A stretch of DNA of 64,000 nt from Aptenodytes patagonicus. Taxonomy: Eukaryota > Chordata > Aves > Sphenisciformes > Spheniscidae. Below the pieces are notes generated by a model, which was given only the letters and a program-made list of their open reading frames with translations, did no database searches and was not told where the DNA came from. Where the stretch lies: assembly GCF_965638725.1 (NCBI RefSeq), contig NC_134950.1, positions 12,958,101 to 13,022,100 of the forward strand, given 5' to 3'. This document shows, piece by piece, positions 1 through 12,700 of this stretch (within the stretch, counting starts at the first letter, position 1; each line of letters begins with the position of its first letter). A program made the translations under genes and the position numbers.

Positions 1-593
1 TAACAGCATGTGTTTGCAAAGTGGGTATCTATGCTTGGCAGCACATATCTTCTGTAGACTTAGCAGCAGCTGCAACAACTAATTTAAGTGTAAAGCATTT
101 TAATTTAGAATGTTTCTTCAGAAGACAGCCATAGCCAGCTTTCAGCCAAATGTCTCATTTTGAGTTACCACACGCTTAGGACAACTGAAAACAGTAAAAC
201 TTTCAAAGAGATAGTTCCCTTTTGACCGGGAGTGGGTGCAGGGGTGGGGTGTGTGTGTGTGACTACTTTTCCCATGTCTCAGATATTTTAGTTATGATGA
301 TATAATTATGCTAGATACATTTGGTTTTACTGATAAGACTTTACAAATACTGTTAAACTGCTAACTTTTTGCTAGAAAGACTCCAAAAGGAAGTCTCATG
401 TCTTGTTTTTATGTAGAAGCAGGTTTTTGTTTTAAGCATTCAGTTGCTACATATTAATTCCTGGCAACACCTTTAGAAGAGAGCCTGGTGACCTCTTAGG
501 AAATACCTCATTCATTTCATCAGGAAAAGCTCTTTTGCATGGGAAAGCTTAAACATGTTGCAGCGTATTTGAGTTTTTAAAATCACTGCTTAC
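1..593 (-). other. TBC1D31: Partial TBC1D31 intron 11, no exon recognised
   Basis: This stretch lies downstream (minus sense) of the exon 11 donor at 592-593. I looked for the next expected TBC-domain exon, which in the human protein begins with an Asn-Trp-Cys-Gln segment, and did not find it. The intron therefore continues beyond the left edge. A short GT run sits near 250-262. Confidence 0.6.
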
Positions 594-727
594 CTACTAC
601 TGTAGCAACAACTTCGAAGCAGATCAGCTGGTTGTTCTGGAATAATTTTACAAATGGGAATGCTAGCAAAGGAATATAAGGCGTCTCAGCAAAGATAGCA
701 GACCAGTGAGCTAGAGCTGATAAGGTC
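594..727 (-). CDS. TBC1D31: TBC1D31 coding exon 11
   Basis: Encodes about residues 479-523: TLSALAHWSAIFAETPYIPL then LAFPFVKLFQNNQLICFEVV, the core of the TBC domain. Acceptor TGCATATAG, donor GTAAGC. The next exon is outside the window. Confidence 0.94.
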
Positions 728-3700
728 CTATATGCAAAGGCAAACAAAGGTGTAGAAAACATCGATCCAAAACCAAACAAGAATATAATATGCATTTCAG
801 AACCACAACATAGAAAGATTGTAAACGTCAAGACACATGCAAGATTATGAGAGTTATAAAAACAAAATCGCATGAGGGCACTACTATTTCATTTTAGAGT
901 TTTCCTTACAGCTGATTCCAGCTATTGGATACATTTCAGATCGCTGTATGAAAATAAAAATCTATATTATTTAAATAAATATAAATATATATTTTACCTC
1001 TGTAAAACTCTCAGCAATTTCCTGCTTTTGATGGGGTACTCATTTTGAATATTCACAAATGCACTGTGTGTACCCTTATCTATTAGGCTACTGAATGCTA
1101 AGTGGTTTTCAGGAAGTTGTAATAAGGAACGCCAAACAAACATCCTGCAATTAAAAAGCAGACTTAGTCAAGCAACTTCTCTTTCGTAGGCCAGTAAACA
1201 CAAGCAATTTTATTTTGTGCAAGCATGAACATGCACACAAACATACCTGTACTTTGCTGGATATTCTCCAAATCCTTTCAGTAAGACCCGCAGACGTTTC
1301 TTGTTTAATCCACCTGGCAATTTGTTCTACAAAATAGGGGATCAACAATAAATGTAAGGATTTCTCCTTCATAATCTCTTTCCTTGCACTCTAATTGATG
1401 ATAGTGGCTAAATACGGAAGTTCCTAACATAATATTAAAAAAAAAATAACGTGTACTGCTACCTGTTACATAATCCCAGGCATTTCAACAACAAAAAAGA
1501 TAATGCAAAAGATCATTCATCTACTGAACTCAAAGAACAGCTGCCATTGATTTCAGTCAGAAGCAAATCAGACACTGACTAAACTATATATAATTAAATG
1601 ATGGATATAGCCAAACCATAAACAATATTGACATAAGGAACAGATCATATTGTGATGAATGTTACAGGAGGATATAGATATAGATATGTGTGTATATATG
1701 TGTGTGTGTGTATATGAGAGTATATATACATATGACATGCAAGATGAAGACAGAGAGAGAAGATGGCACAGTGATGACAGAAGGGAAATAAATGTAACAG
1801 TAATGCATCTTCTAAATAACTAATAAAAAATGACATGGCTTCTAGGCAGACATTTTAGAGGGGCCAGTAGGGAAGCAGATCAGATGTAGCAAATATCCAA
1901 ATGTGTCACAAGTTGCTTGAACAACCTCAGAGGTACACCAAGCTGACTTGAGGCAGCTGTGGCTGTGTCACATAATACTGGAGTATGGGCTAAACAGAGA
2001 GAGTAAATGGTACTAAAACTCCCTCAATCCCCTCTCTGCTCAAACGTCCAAGTGAATCAGTGCCTGAACTTATTCTTTAAAGTAAGTGGCTAAATATTTT
2101 TTTGCAATGAAATCTAAATGCTGCAGACTGGAGAAGAAAATATTTGCAACTTCTTCCTACCTCTTTATTTTCAAGTGATGTGTTCACTTGCAGTTTTAGC
2201 AATTTGTTTTGAATTTTGCTTCCTTTAGATTTCCTAGGCCACTCTGACTTTTCTGAAGTCACTCTCATTGTCAGTTTATTTGCCTCTGACGTGCACTTGG
2301 ACCAATCTTCTACTACTTTGAACATGGGTGGTGGAGGCTAATATTAAGTGAAAATACCTCAGTTAACATCTTGTAAGACAGATTAAATAACACTATAATT
2401 TGATGTTTACTCTATTTTATATGCCATATTTTTGAGCTTGATGGCCATAACAAGAAGAATAGAGACACATTTATACCATAAATAAATATATATGGACTGT
2501 ATACTCCTGAATAAGTATGCCAGTGAATAAAACTGCTGTAATAAACTAGAAAGACTGTGAGAAGGTTTATGTAGCTTCCAAACCAACCCAAACATCATGA
2601 TATTTCCTTGTTTAGCAAACACTAAAATATAATTGGGATAGTATAAATGTGTGTCATGTACTGTTCAGGTTATTTATTTTAGTGTGTTTCTCAATGTCTC
2701 TAAAACATTTTGCATTTCTATAGCACCAGTTAAAAAGAATACAAAAGACCTTTACAAACTTTAATTAGTCTTCAGTGTCAGGGAGGTATTAATTCAATGT
2801 TGGAGATTGGGAAAGCAAGTAACAAAGTGGATATCCCAGTTCACGTCAAGCCGGCGGCAAAAGTGCAAATGGAATGCATGTGTGACATCTTTACACATCC
2901 TTCCTCAGCTCCAACTCCGTCATTATCCGAAGCTGGTTACTGTTTACTTCAAAGACATGGTGATTAAAGATACATGGAACTCTGGATTTAGAAACCTGAC
3001 TCTCATTAATAAATTACTTTAATAAAATAAGAACTGGTATTTAGAATGTTTGTTATTTAGGAAGGATTAGGAGTATGATTGTGCCATAATGATGGATGCT
3101 GGTATCCAATAACACAGTAAGAAGAACAAAATCACAGTAACAAAAACACCATTCATGCCCGCAGTTTAAGACAGCATCAGTTGCAAAACATTTCCTATAG
3201 GAAACGGAATAGAAGCAGCACAATTATGCTGGTTCCATCTCCCCAACACATCATTACAAAGAGAAATTGGTCCATACAAATTGCTGTAGAAAGAAATACC
3301 GTCTTTCCCTCCCCCCACCACCAGAAACACAGTGACACATATGCTTTAAAAACATCATATTACCTGACAGGCTGGAGTAACTATGAAGGGAACTCTACAA
3401 ACCACTTTTTCTTTATTTGTAGTGTTAAATATGGCACTCCAACACATGTCTGCAAACTACTGCTGATACAAAAGTTTTGTAGACAATATCAACTTGAATG
3501 GGATTTACTGCTGTTTTAAGAAATGTAAAACACTCTACCTTATTTCCTTCTTGAGTCAAAGCTTGGATACTGTATAAATTAAGGCTACCATTTTCCATTA
3601 CTGATGCAATATACCGTCCATTGGGGCTAGTTGCTGCTGTACTAATTCCCTCTTCATGACTCCCAATGTCAAAAAGAAGTTTGTATGTTTCTATATGGAT

Positions 3701-6700
3701 AAATCTCATAATATTATCTTGACTTAACACTCCAAGGACCTATAAGTTAAAAGGATTCATCAATTAATATTGTCAATGTAAAACAAAGAGGAATAGCCAA
3801 TTCAGCAATGACATTCCATTAAGCTAAAAGAGCAATTGAGCAAACATTTAGCACAATAACTTTCCTTTTGTATGGTATGGGCCCATATCCCCTGTGTCCC
3901 CCCAAAGCCCTCAAAGTATATGTGTTGAATCAACTAACCCAATACTCCAGTCTTAAGCTTTGTAAAAAAACTGACCTGATTGGAGCCCCCATCAAAACTG
4001 TCAGGGAGGAATTCCAGGTGACGGACAGCTCGTACTTTTGCAGGCATCTGGATTATTCGTATCAACTGCTTTGATTCTAAACACCATAAGTGAAGATGAT
4101 TTGATTTTCCACCAGCTACAAAAATCCGGCCATCTCTGGATCACAGATGAGGCAAAGTTTCCATCAGAATACTATAATTTAAGTAAGCGTTAGCTAAAAA
4201 GAGAGAGATCATACATTTCCTTCTATGCCCTCAAATCACTTTTGAATCTGTCATTATTCCTGTCATACTCTCCTGAAAGAGCAAAATAGCTCCTAAATAA
4301 TAAAATTTGCTTTTGTAAAGGACAGTTTAAACCTTATTTTACTGGTCATTAAAAATAAACTTACTTTATTTCAACTGCTATGGGACTGTAATAAAACCTG
4401 CTATCGATCCTTGCTGAAAGTATCAGTCACAGCAGAGTTCAAAAACTTATCATAGTATACAGCTCAACACTTCCATAAAGCATTACAAGTAAGGAAAGAA
4501 AACCTGTTTTAAAACTACAATTTTTGTAGTCCACCTTTAGAATGTTTAAAATAGCAATTTACCTGGTAACTGCAAAGACCTTATAAAGTAATACAGAACC
4601 TTCTACAGGAGTTGGCAACTGGTATTTACAGTGAAGAGTATCAAATTCCCATGCAAAAACAGAATTATCTTTGAAACAGCTGAGGATGGTGTTACTCAGT
4701 GGAAGAAAAAAAACCTGGAAGAATTTGGAAAAGAAAAAAATGGAATATGTTGTCAAGGAAGTACCCTTTAAATTGGACCAAAGTGCATGGCAGAATAAAA
4801 CACAGCAAGAAGCCATGACAGTATGGCTATTACTGTAACTGCGTAATGCAGCTGCAGTGCAAGGCTTAGATCCCACAGGCAGCGGGTCCCCTTCCCCTGT
4901 TACAGCCTAGGCAGGCCTGCTCTCCCTTGCACTGGTTCAGAACTTGTTGTACCCTTTGCTAAGCCAGTTTATCTCAGTGAAATGACACAAATCTTTATCT
5001 GTGTTATTTTTATGACTGTTAAACTGTCTTGTGGAGGTTTCTGATGAGTGCCAGAGAGGATGTAATACAAACGGTGGGAACATGAACCCAGGAGCAGGAG
5101 GGGATGGAAGACATGAGCCAGAACTGCTCATTCAGCAACTGCTTGCTGCATCTTGTACAAACTGGCTTCAGCATTCCAATAGTACCAAGAGCCTGGCAAA
5201 TGCACTCTGTGAAGCATTCACCTTTAGACTTAAACTCCTTAGTTTTGCGTACAACTATTAAAAGTAAAAAATAGTGTAGAAAGTTTAGCAGTGTATTCTC
5301 CAACTATGAAATGCAGATTTTACTGTGAGGATGAATGAAGATAAAACCAAAAAGCTTGTAAATATATTTTTTCAGTTATTCTGAACATGTTTATTGTTTA
5401 TATGTAATCTCTTTTGAGAAGAAAAAAATTGCATTATTTACATTTTTGGATGTCATCAGATACATTCCTGCTTAATGGCAAATTACTGGTTTATTTGTGA
5501 TCATATACATATTTCATGATGTAAATGAAATTTACATCATTTGTGATGATGTAAATTAATGACAAATTTACAGATCAGAGGTTCTATTTTGGCAGCAGCA
5601 CATGCAGCTTCAGCAAATTCCCTGTACCTATAATTTTGAAGGTTAAATTGAAAATGTCTTCTGGTATCTGAACATTGAGGGACTACCTGAAGGACTCACT
5701 GAGATTTACAGGCTGAGATTTACAGTCAGTGCTACGAAGTTCAGAGTTTTGGTCTGAATGGTCTCTTGGGGCCTTGAAAATCTGTAAATCTGGATACCTG
5801 GGATGGGATTCATCTTGCTGAATGTTAGTGACTGAAAGCTGGATGTTCAGGCCAAATTAATCACTTGACAGTGAGTAAAAGTTACCTGTGGGGAAAGAGT
5901 CACCTCACCTACCAGAGTCATTGTGCTGGTTTGGGCTGGGATAGAGTTAATTTTCTTTATAGTAGCTAGTATGGGGCTATGTTTTGGATTTGTGCTGAAA
6001 ACAGCATTGATAATGCAGGGATGTTTTTGTTACTGCTGAGCAGTGCTCACACAGAGTCAAGGCCTTTTCTGCTTCTCACACCACCCCACCAGCGAGCAGG
6101 CTGGGGGTGCACAAGAAGCTGGGAGGGGGCACAGCCGGGACACCTGACCCCAACTGACCAAAGGGATATTCCATACCATATGACGTCATGCTCAGCATAT
6201 AAAGCTGGGGAAGAAGAAGGAAGGGGGGGACGTTTGGAGTGATGGCGTTTGTCTTCCCAAGTAACCGTTAAGCATGATGGAGCCCTGCTTTCCTGGAGAT
6301 GGCTGAACACCTGCCTGTTGATGGGAAGGAGTGAATGAATTCCTTGTTTTGCTTTGCTTGCGCGCACGACTTTTGCTTTACTTATTAAACTGTCTTTATG
6401 TCAACCCACGAGTTTTCTCACTTTTACTCTTCTGATTCTCTCCCCCATCCCACTGTGGGGGAGTGAGCGAGCGGCTGTGTGGGGCTTAGTTGCCAGCCGG
6501 GGTTAAACCACGACAGTCATTCATCTTCAGACAGATTGAGCTGCCTGTCCTCCTTCAGGGACCCTGTGGAAGTCTAGACAATGAATTGAGAGCAGATGCC
6601 TATCATGCAGATGGATGAAGTTTACATTTTGGTAAACTGGAGTACTGAACAGTTCCTCATTTTCTGCTTTGCCCTAGAAAAATACCACAAGATGGTCACA

Positions 6701-9700
6701 AGCAGCTTTTGAATAAGCAGTGATGCTTTGAAAATGGTCGTTATAGATGTGATGTCTTAGCTCTTCTTTCTTTTTTTTTTTCACCCACTATTCTTACAGT
6801 GTGCAGCTCAGTCTCTCTTTTCAAATTAGCTTTGCCCCATACCAACTTAACAGAAGGTGTATGTTGGAGTGCAACTGGGCTTAAGTAAAGAGGCACCAAA
6901 AAGTACACCACAGAGATTTGTGTGACACTACTATGATGGCTCAGACAGCAAGCAAGAATCCAACTTTGGACAATGAGTGTCAGGGCTGCAGTCTAATAAT
7001 AAATCTGATCTTTAATAAAGCACTTATCTATATGTCTTAAATAGTGGCATGGGAGTAAGTATCATTATCTCTATTCTAAAGACAGGAAAATGAAATCCAG
7101 ATAAATTGGGTTATTTGCATAATGTCCTATCAGAAATGGTAGAGCCAAACCAAAAGTGCAGGTTCTTGATTCCCAAACAGTATTTATTCATTCAACCATA
7201 GTCACTATTGTTTGGATTTAAAGGTTGTTTTCATACTGTAACATCCTGATCCTACCAAATTCCAAGAGCTGTTTATCAATAAGAAGCCCCTACCCATAGC
7301 CTACACAAAGAAAGATACTCAGCAGTAGAAAAATCTTGTCCACTAAAGAAATGCAGCCATCCCTGGAGGGAAGACATGATAATTATTTGAGCAATGTTCA
7401 CTACGCAACAGTTTTAATAAAACAAACAAACAAACAAAAATTTGTGCATGATCTTCCACAGTAATTGCTAGGTGACTATTTCAGGCTGACAAAATTTCTG
7501 CCTGACCTAGAACTCGGTGGAGACATTCAAATGAATAGCCTTGTTCTCTGCAAAATCAGCATGGCTTTTTAGTGACCAGCCTGATGAGAACTTTGGTTTG
7601 AAGTGGTGTTTGTAAGACTGTTCACTGCAGGGCAGCACGTGTGTAAGCAATGCTCGGGCACTGCGTCAGTACTTTCTGTAGTACTTATGCCAAAATTTGA
7701 CATTTGGTGGTGCAGGCAGACCTGTTTAAAGCAGCTTAATGCTAAGGAAGACCCATTTAAACGACTCCCTGACACAAACACATCATCCTTCTCATCCCCT
7801 GTTGTTCCAGTATAAGTGTCTATGCAGCAAACCGAACCAAAGAAACCACTAGACTGAAAGGCAGCAATTTCTTTTTGCTGAGTTACTTTTCAGCTTTGTT
7901 TGTTCCCACATTCAGTGCTTAGTGTGCATAGAAAGAAGAGCAGCTTTGGAATAAGCAGCTGAATGGGGTAGGCGGTGGTGACTGTTTGAAGTTACCATTA
8001 TGACACCAAAACTGTTTTTTTAACAACACCCTTAAATCCCAGTATCATTCAGGTTGGAGTCAATCTCTGGAGGTCCTCTGAGCCACCCCCAGGTCAAAGC
8101 AGGATCCATCTAGAAGATGGCTCCAACTTCCAGGTTAAATTGGGTTAGTCAAGGTCATATCCAACCAAGTTTTGAGTATCTCTAAAGATGGAGGGTCCTT
8201 AAAAGTTCCCAGCAGATCTCTGCAACTATTGAGTCATGATTCCAGTGGTCTGGGTGACATGATAGGATAACAGTTAAGGAGATGTGCCCAAAAATATAGA
8301 AAAGATTGAGCTGTATTTTAAAAAATAGTTTCAAGTACTGTGATTTTAACATGTGGTGTTACTCCTACTGAGGTATGCTTGTTCATCCTTTAGCAGTTGC
8401 TCCTTACTCACCTTTTGTATGCCCACAGACTGACGAACATTCAGCTTTCTTCTTCTTTGAAAGGTGTCCAAGTCCCACAGTTGTGCTGTATCAGTGGATG
8501 TAGTGATGGCATACCTGCCCGAGCCATGGACAGAGATGGAAGACACCGAAGAATCATGTCCCCTCATCCAACTAACTAGCTCCTTGGTTTCTGCAGGAGT
8601 TGATGAAAAAGATGAAAAGAATATGAAAGTCATTCAAAGTGAAACAACTACTACTTTAGCCTTTATTGCCAGCACTATGCTGTGAAAGAGACTTTTAAGC
8701 ATACCTAGTATATGACCATTTACCATCACAGCCCAACAAACAAGAAACAAAGGTATCAGTCTTCATATAGTTATTATACCTTAGAGAAACATAACCATCT
8801 CTTCATCTCCAAGTAACAGATTTCATGTTATTCTCAGTTCTACACAGAAAGCCAAATTGCAGAGACTTGTTTAATTTAGCCTAAGAATCAATCTTAAAAA
8901 GTCATGAACACTGAGATCTGCCTCATAGGCAGATTATCCGATGTGAACACCCACAGTAATCTCTAGAAGTTGAGACTGAATGTTCTAGTTAGAATTCTCC
9001 ACTTGTTTTTACTTGTGGACAATATGCATGGATGATTACGCAGCTATTTACAGGTGCAAGGAAGAAAGGTTTAATGACAACAGGCTATGACTATAGAAAG
9101 GCACAGTCAGAAAGCAACACCTCATTAATTCTTTTAGAGTCCAAAACACTTTTATGCTGTGTATTGCATACTAAGGAAATGGTTCCTCTGAATACATTGT
9201 CTCCCACTTGTGACTGCATGACCACTAATCTTCCCTCAGCAACCAAACTGTATTTGTGGCAATCACACTATTTACGTTGGGTAGTTTGCTTGACAGTCCA
9301 TGGGGTGGTTCCAGCTGACCTAATGCTGTGGCATCAAAGATGGGAAATGGCTATAAAGCAGCTCATGAAGCCTAACAGTCAAACTTTCTGCTCTGCTTAT
9401 GGACAATTGAGTGCTTAAAGCTATTGTCACATGGGAAGATGACATGGGATTACAGAGTACGGCTTCTAAAGCAGGGGGTGGAACCCACCAAGTAAGTATT
9501 ATCTAATACACCTCTAAGGATAGTTTACCCAATACTGACTTAAGTGAATAACATTTGTATTTTAAAACATTCTTTAGTATGACTTGGTATCTGGAAACAG
9601 CACCATATAAACATGCAGGACTCTGTGGAATAATTAAGAAGATTTCTCTAAGTGCATCCAAAATCTAAGTTTGGTCTTACTATGGTTGAAAGGAGGAGAA

Positions 9701-12700
9701 AAAGCAGAGGATTTCAGACCTTAACTATGACTCTTCCTCTATTTTGGGAAACAGTGTGTTACATTAAAATCTTCACTAATAATATCAGACCCTCAAATTG
9801 CAGATGAGTGATTCCTACGGCTTTTGAAAAAGATTTAAATCCAGATGGTGAGAGACACGACAACTGCACTTTTTGACAGGTTAAGATTAACTGATGAAGA
9901 ATGAATTGTCAGTGACTTTCACCGTTTAACTTCTAATCAAGAGAAAGACACAGCTGGCCCGTGAAGTTAATTTTAGATATCGCTTTTGAATAAGGATACA
10001 GATCTACTTGCATACTCAAAAGTACTGACAGTTCTTTTAGTGTATATTGTCACTTTGTTAAAATATTTTACTGTAAATATAGTTAACAACTGGTTCAGTT
10101 GCAAACTAACATACTGCCGACTGATTTTAGTTTGATTTTACATACAGCACCTCATTCTAAGCAAACATACAGAATTGCTTTAAAAATATAACTGGGATCC
10201 TGTGCTAGACTTCAGTTAAACAGACGCCTGCGTGACTCAATGGGAACAAGAAACTTTGACAAAGCAAAGGGTTCGTTTATCCACAGGACTATAACCCCCA
10301 CGGGCCCAAACTGTGGGGGTTTTTCTTGGAAGAACAGATGGCATAAAACACATAATAAGATTTCCATCAAAAAAACTTAAAAAAAATTGAGATTGAAACT
10401 AAAATGATGTAGTTTTTTAGAACAATCCAGATAGTAAGCCTTTAAATTTCTCCTTACCTGTATCAAAGCACTTAACGGAATAATCTGCCAAAGCCACCAG
10501 GAATTCTGTCTTTCTGCGAAGATTAAAGGCCAAAGCAGTGCAAGCCTGCATTGTCCGCTGAACAAGGTTGAACCTATTTAAAAATATATGTTCTCATTGT
10601 GTTAGCAAACTTGGGTTCATAATGTCAACTGAAGTAATAACTTAATCAGTTTCAATATATTTCACTGAAAAACATAACTCAAAAGAGAGCAAAGAAATAT
10701 CTAATTATGATAAATATAAAAATATTAAAACTCAGTAGTGTAAAATTGAAAAGACTGATTAATCTATTTCTGCAAATGACAATACTAGGTCTAATTTATT
10801 GTAATTCATGGCTCATATTATTAATTGATTGGTATCGTTCAAAGCATAACTTCTTGTGGTAGTATTTAATCGCTTAAGTTCTATGAAATTGCTGTTTGCT
10901 CAGTTTAGAGTTACAAACTACTGATCTTTTGGAGCAGCTAAACTAATAAAATAATATTTAGGGAGCCTACAGGGGCTTGCAGTTTCAGCTCCGAGAAAAC
11001 CACTGTCTGTTTCCACATTTGTGGAAAACTGAGGGTTAAAACCAGACCTGTGGCATGCTGTCCAGGCAAGTTCCATACCTCTGAATGTTACAGATGTGAA
11101 GACAATTAAAATGTCTCGATAGAAATACTCTTACCTGTTTCCATTCAAGTCAAAAACATATATATTCCCTTGGTGGTCTCCAGCAAGTAGAGAATCTCCG
11201 GAACTGTCAAAAGCCACATTCAGAAAACGTATTGTCTTTGAATGGCATCCTTTGACACTATGAATTATGTTTACTATAACTCTGTGAAGAAAGCAAGCAA
11301 AACAACCATGCTTAGAACTGTTTTATTATCATATATTTCTCCAAGACCTAGGATTAAAATGTTCCTAGCTTACGGTTTTACAATTCTAATCATTCATAGT
11401 GTTCTATGAAAAATCTTCTTCCATGAAAAATATGTATTTCTAATATGAAAAATACACTAAACAAAGGAAGTCATTCACTATGTTGGAAGGTAGTTAGGAG
11501 ACAAGTAAAGCAGATGGGGGAAATCTACCATTCTGATCCTTTTATGTGGCTCCTAGTTACCTGATTTTCAGTTATATTATTAATGACTAACATATATGCT
11601 GATGTATCATCTACCAATGCATCTGAAAGCCCAGTTCAGCACTCAGCAAGGAACCTGGCTTTTCATTATCACTGTAAAGAAACATGGTAGAAAACTGAGA
11701 AGCTATGAATTACTGTAAGAAACCACTTGGATTAGATTGGGGTGGGGGGAAATTTTAATACCACTTCTTTCCAGAGTCTTCAAAAGCATGAAGCAAGCCA
11801 TTTTTATCATTATTCATCTGAGATATTGTGGAACAAAATTTGCTGTTTTTTCACATTCTACCCTTGTACCATGCTGTTGGCATAAAATGATGCAGAACCA
11901 AAGCCCATGTGCAGAAGAAGCCGTAAGAGGAAGGTTTTTCCAGGAAGTAGGACATTAAGATTTGGGAGATCTGCTACTCCTGGATTTTTTTGGCTAACAC
12001 TGGGCAAACCAATTATTTTCTATCATCACTTGGATGTAAACTCAGAGTCAAACTAAATATCTAAAACTGTACAGGATATTGGGAGGCTGCTTAAAGACTG
12101 CAGGGCACTTGCAGAAGACTGTGACCATGGCTATGTAAGATGCTGATAGCTATCTGAGACACCAATTTCTGAGAGCATAATATGCCAATCCAGCACCTGC
12201 ATGCAACTGTTGGCGTATGTGATAAAGTGTGAGTGAATATCAGAAGAAGAAGGGCCATGCAGCCATGGTACAGACTAGAGACAAAACTAATTGTACCTCA
12301 TTCTGTTAAGCCCATTCTTTTCTGTGATAAAAGGGAAGGGCCATAAAAATGAAATTAGAAAGATGTTAAGCTAATTTAAATTATAATTAAAATGTAGTGA
12401 TGTTAGGGCCTTTAGTGTCATAAAAAACCCCACAAGCAAAGTATGACTTTTGATTCTAAAAACACCCTGAAATGCGAGTACTTATCAGTGTAGTTACAGC
12501 ATCTCCCAGGACTTCCCCAACACCACTCTCTGCCTTTCAAAAGTTCCTTTGCCACTAAACTAACCCAGGAGAATAAAGTTAGGAGTTCACAGAGCTGCAT
12601 CCAGGTTCCCCGTGTCAAAGAGTATACAAGTACTCCAAAGCAGCATTCATACTGCTGCTCTTCAGCTTGGGCCAGACAGTATTTTCCTAGTATTTCACAC

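Noticed and set aside
1-593. TBC1D31 exon 12 expected downstream of exon 11
   Set aside because: None of the minus-strand frames matches the expected TBC-domain continuation, so the exon must lie outside the window.
5922-6515. A full provirus associated with the LTR
   Set aside because: No internal gag/pol/env sequence or primer-binding site follows, and the target duplication directly abuts both ends. It is a solo LTR.
10293-10321. 9-bp GC-rich stem (AACCCCCAC with GTGGGGGTT) followed by a T-run, like a rho-independent terminator
   Set aside because: This is vertebrate intronic DNA (TBC1D31 intron 3). Intrinsic bacterial-type termination does not apply, and the resemblance is coincidental.
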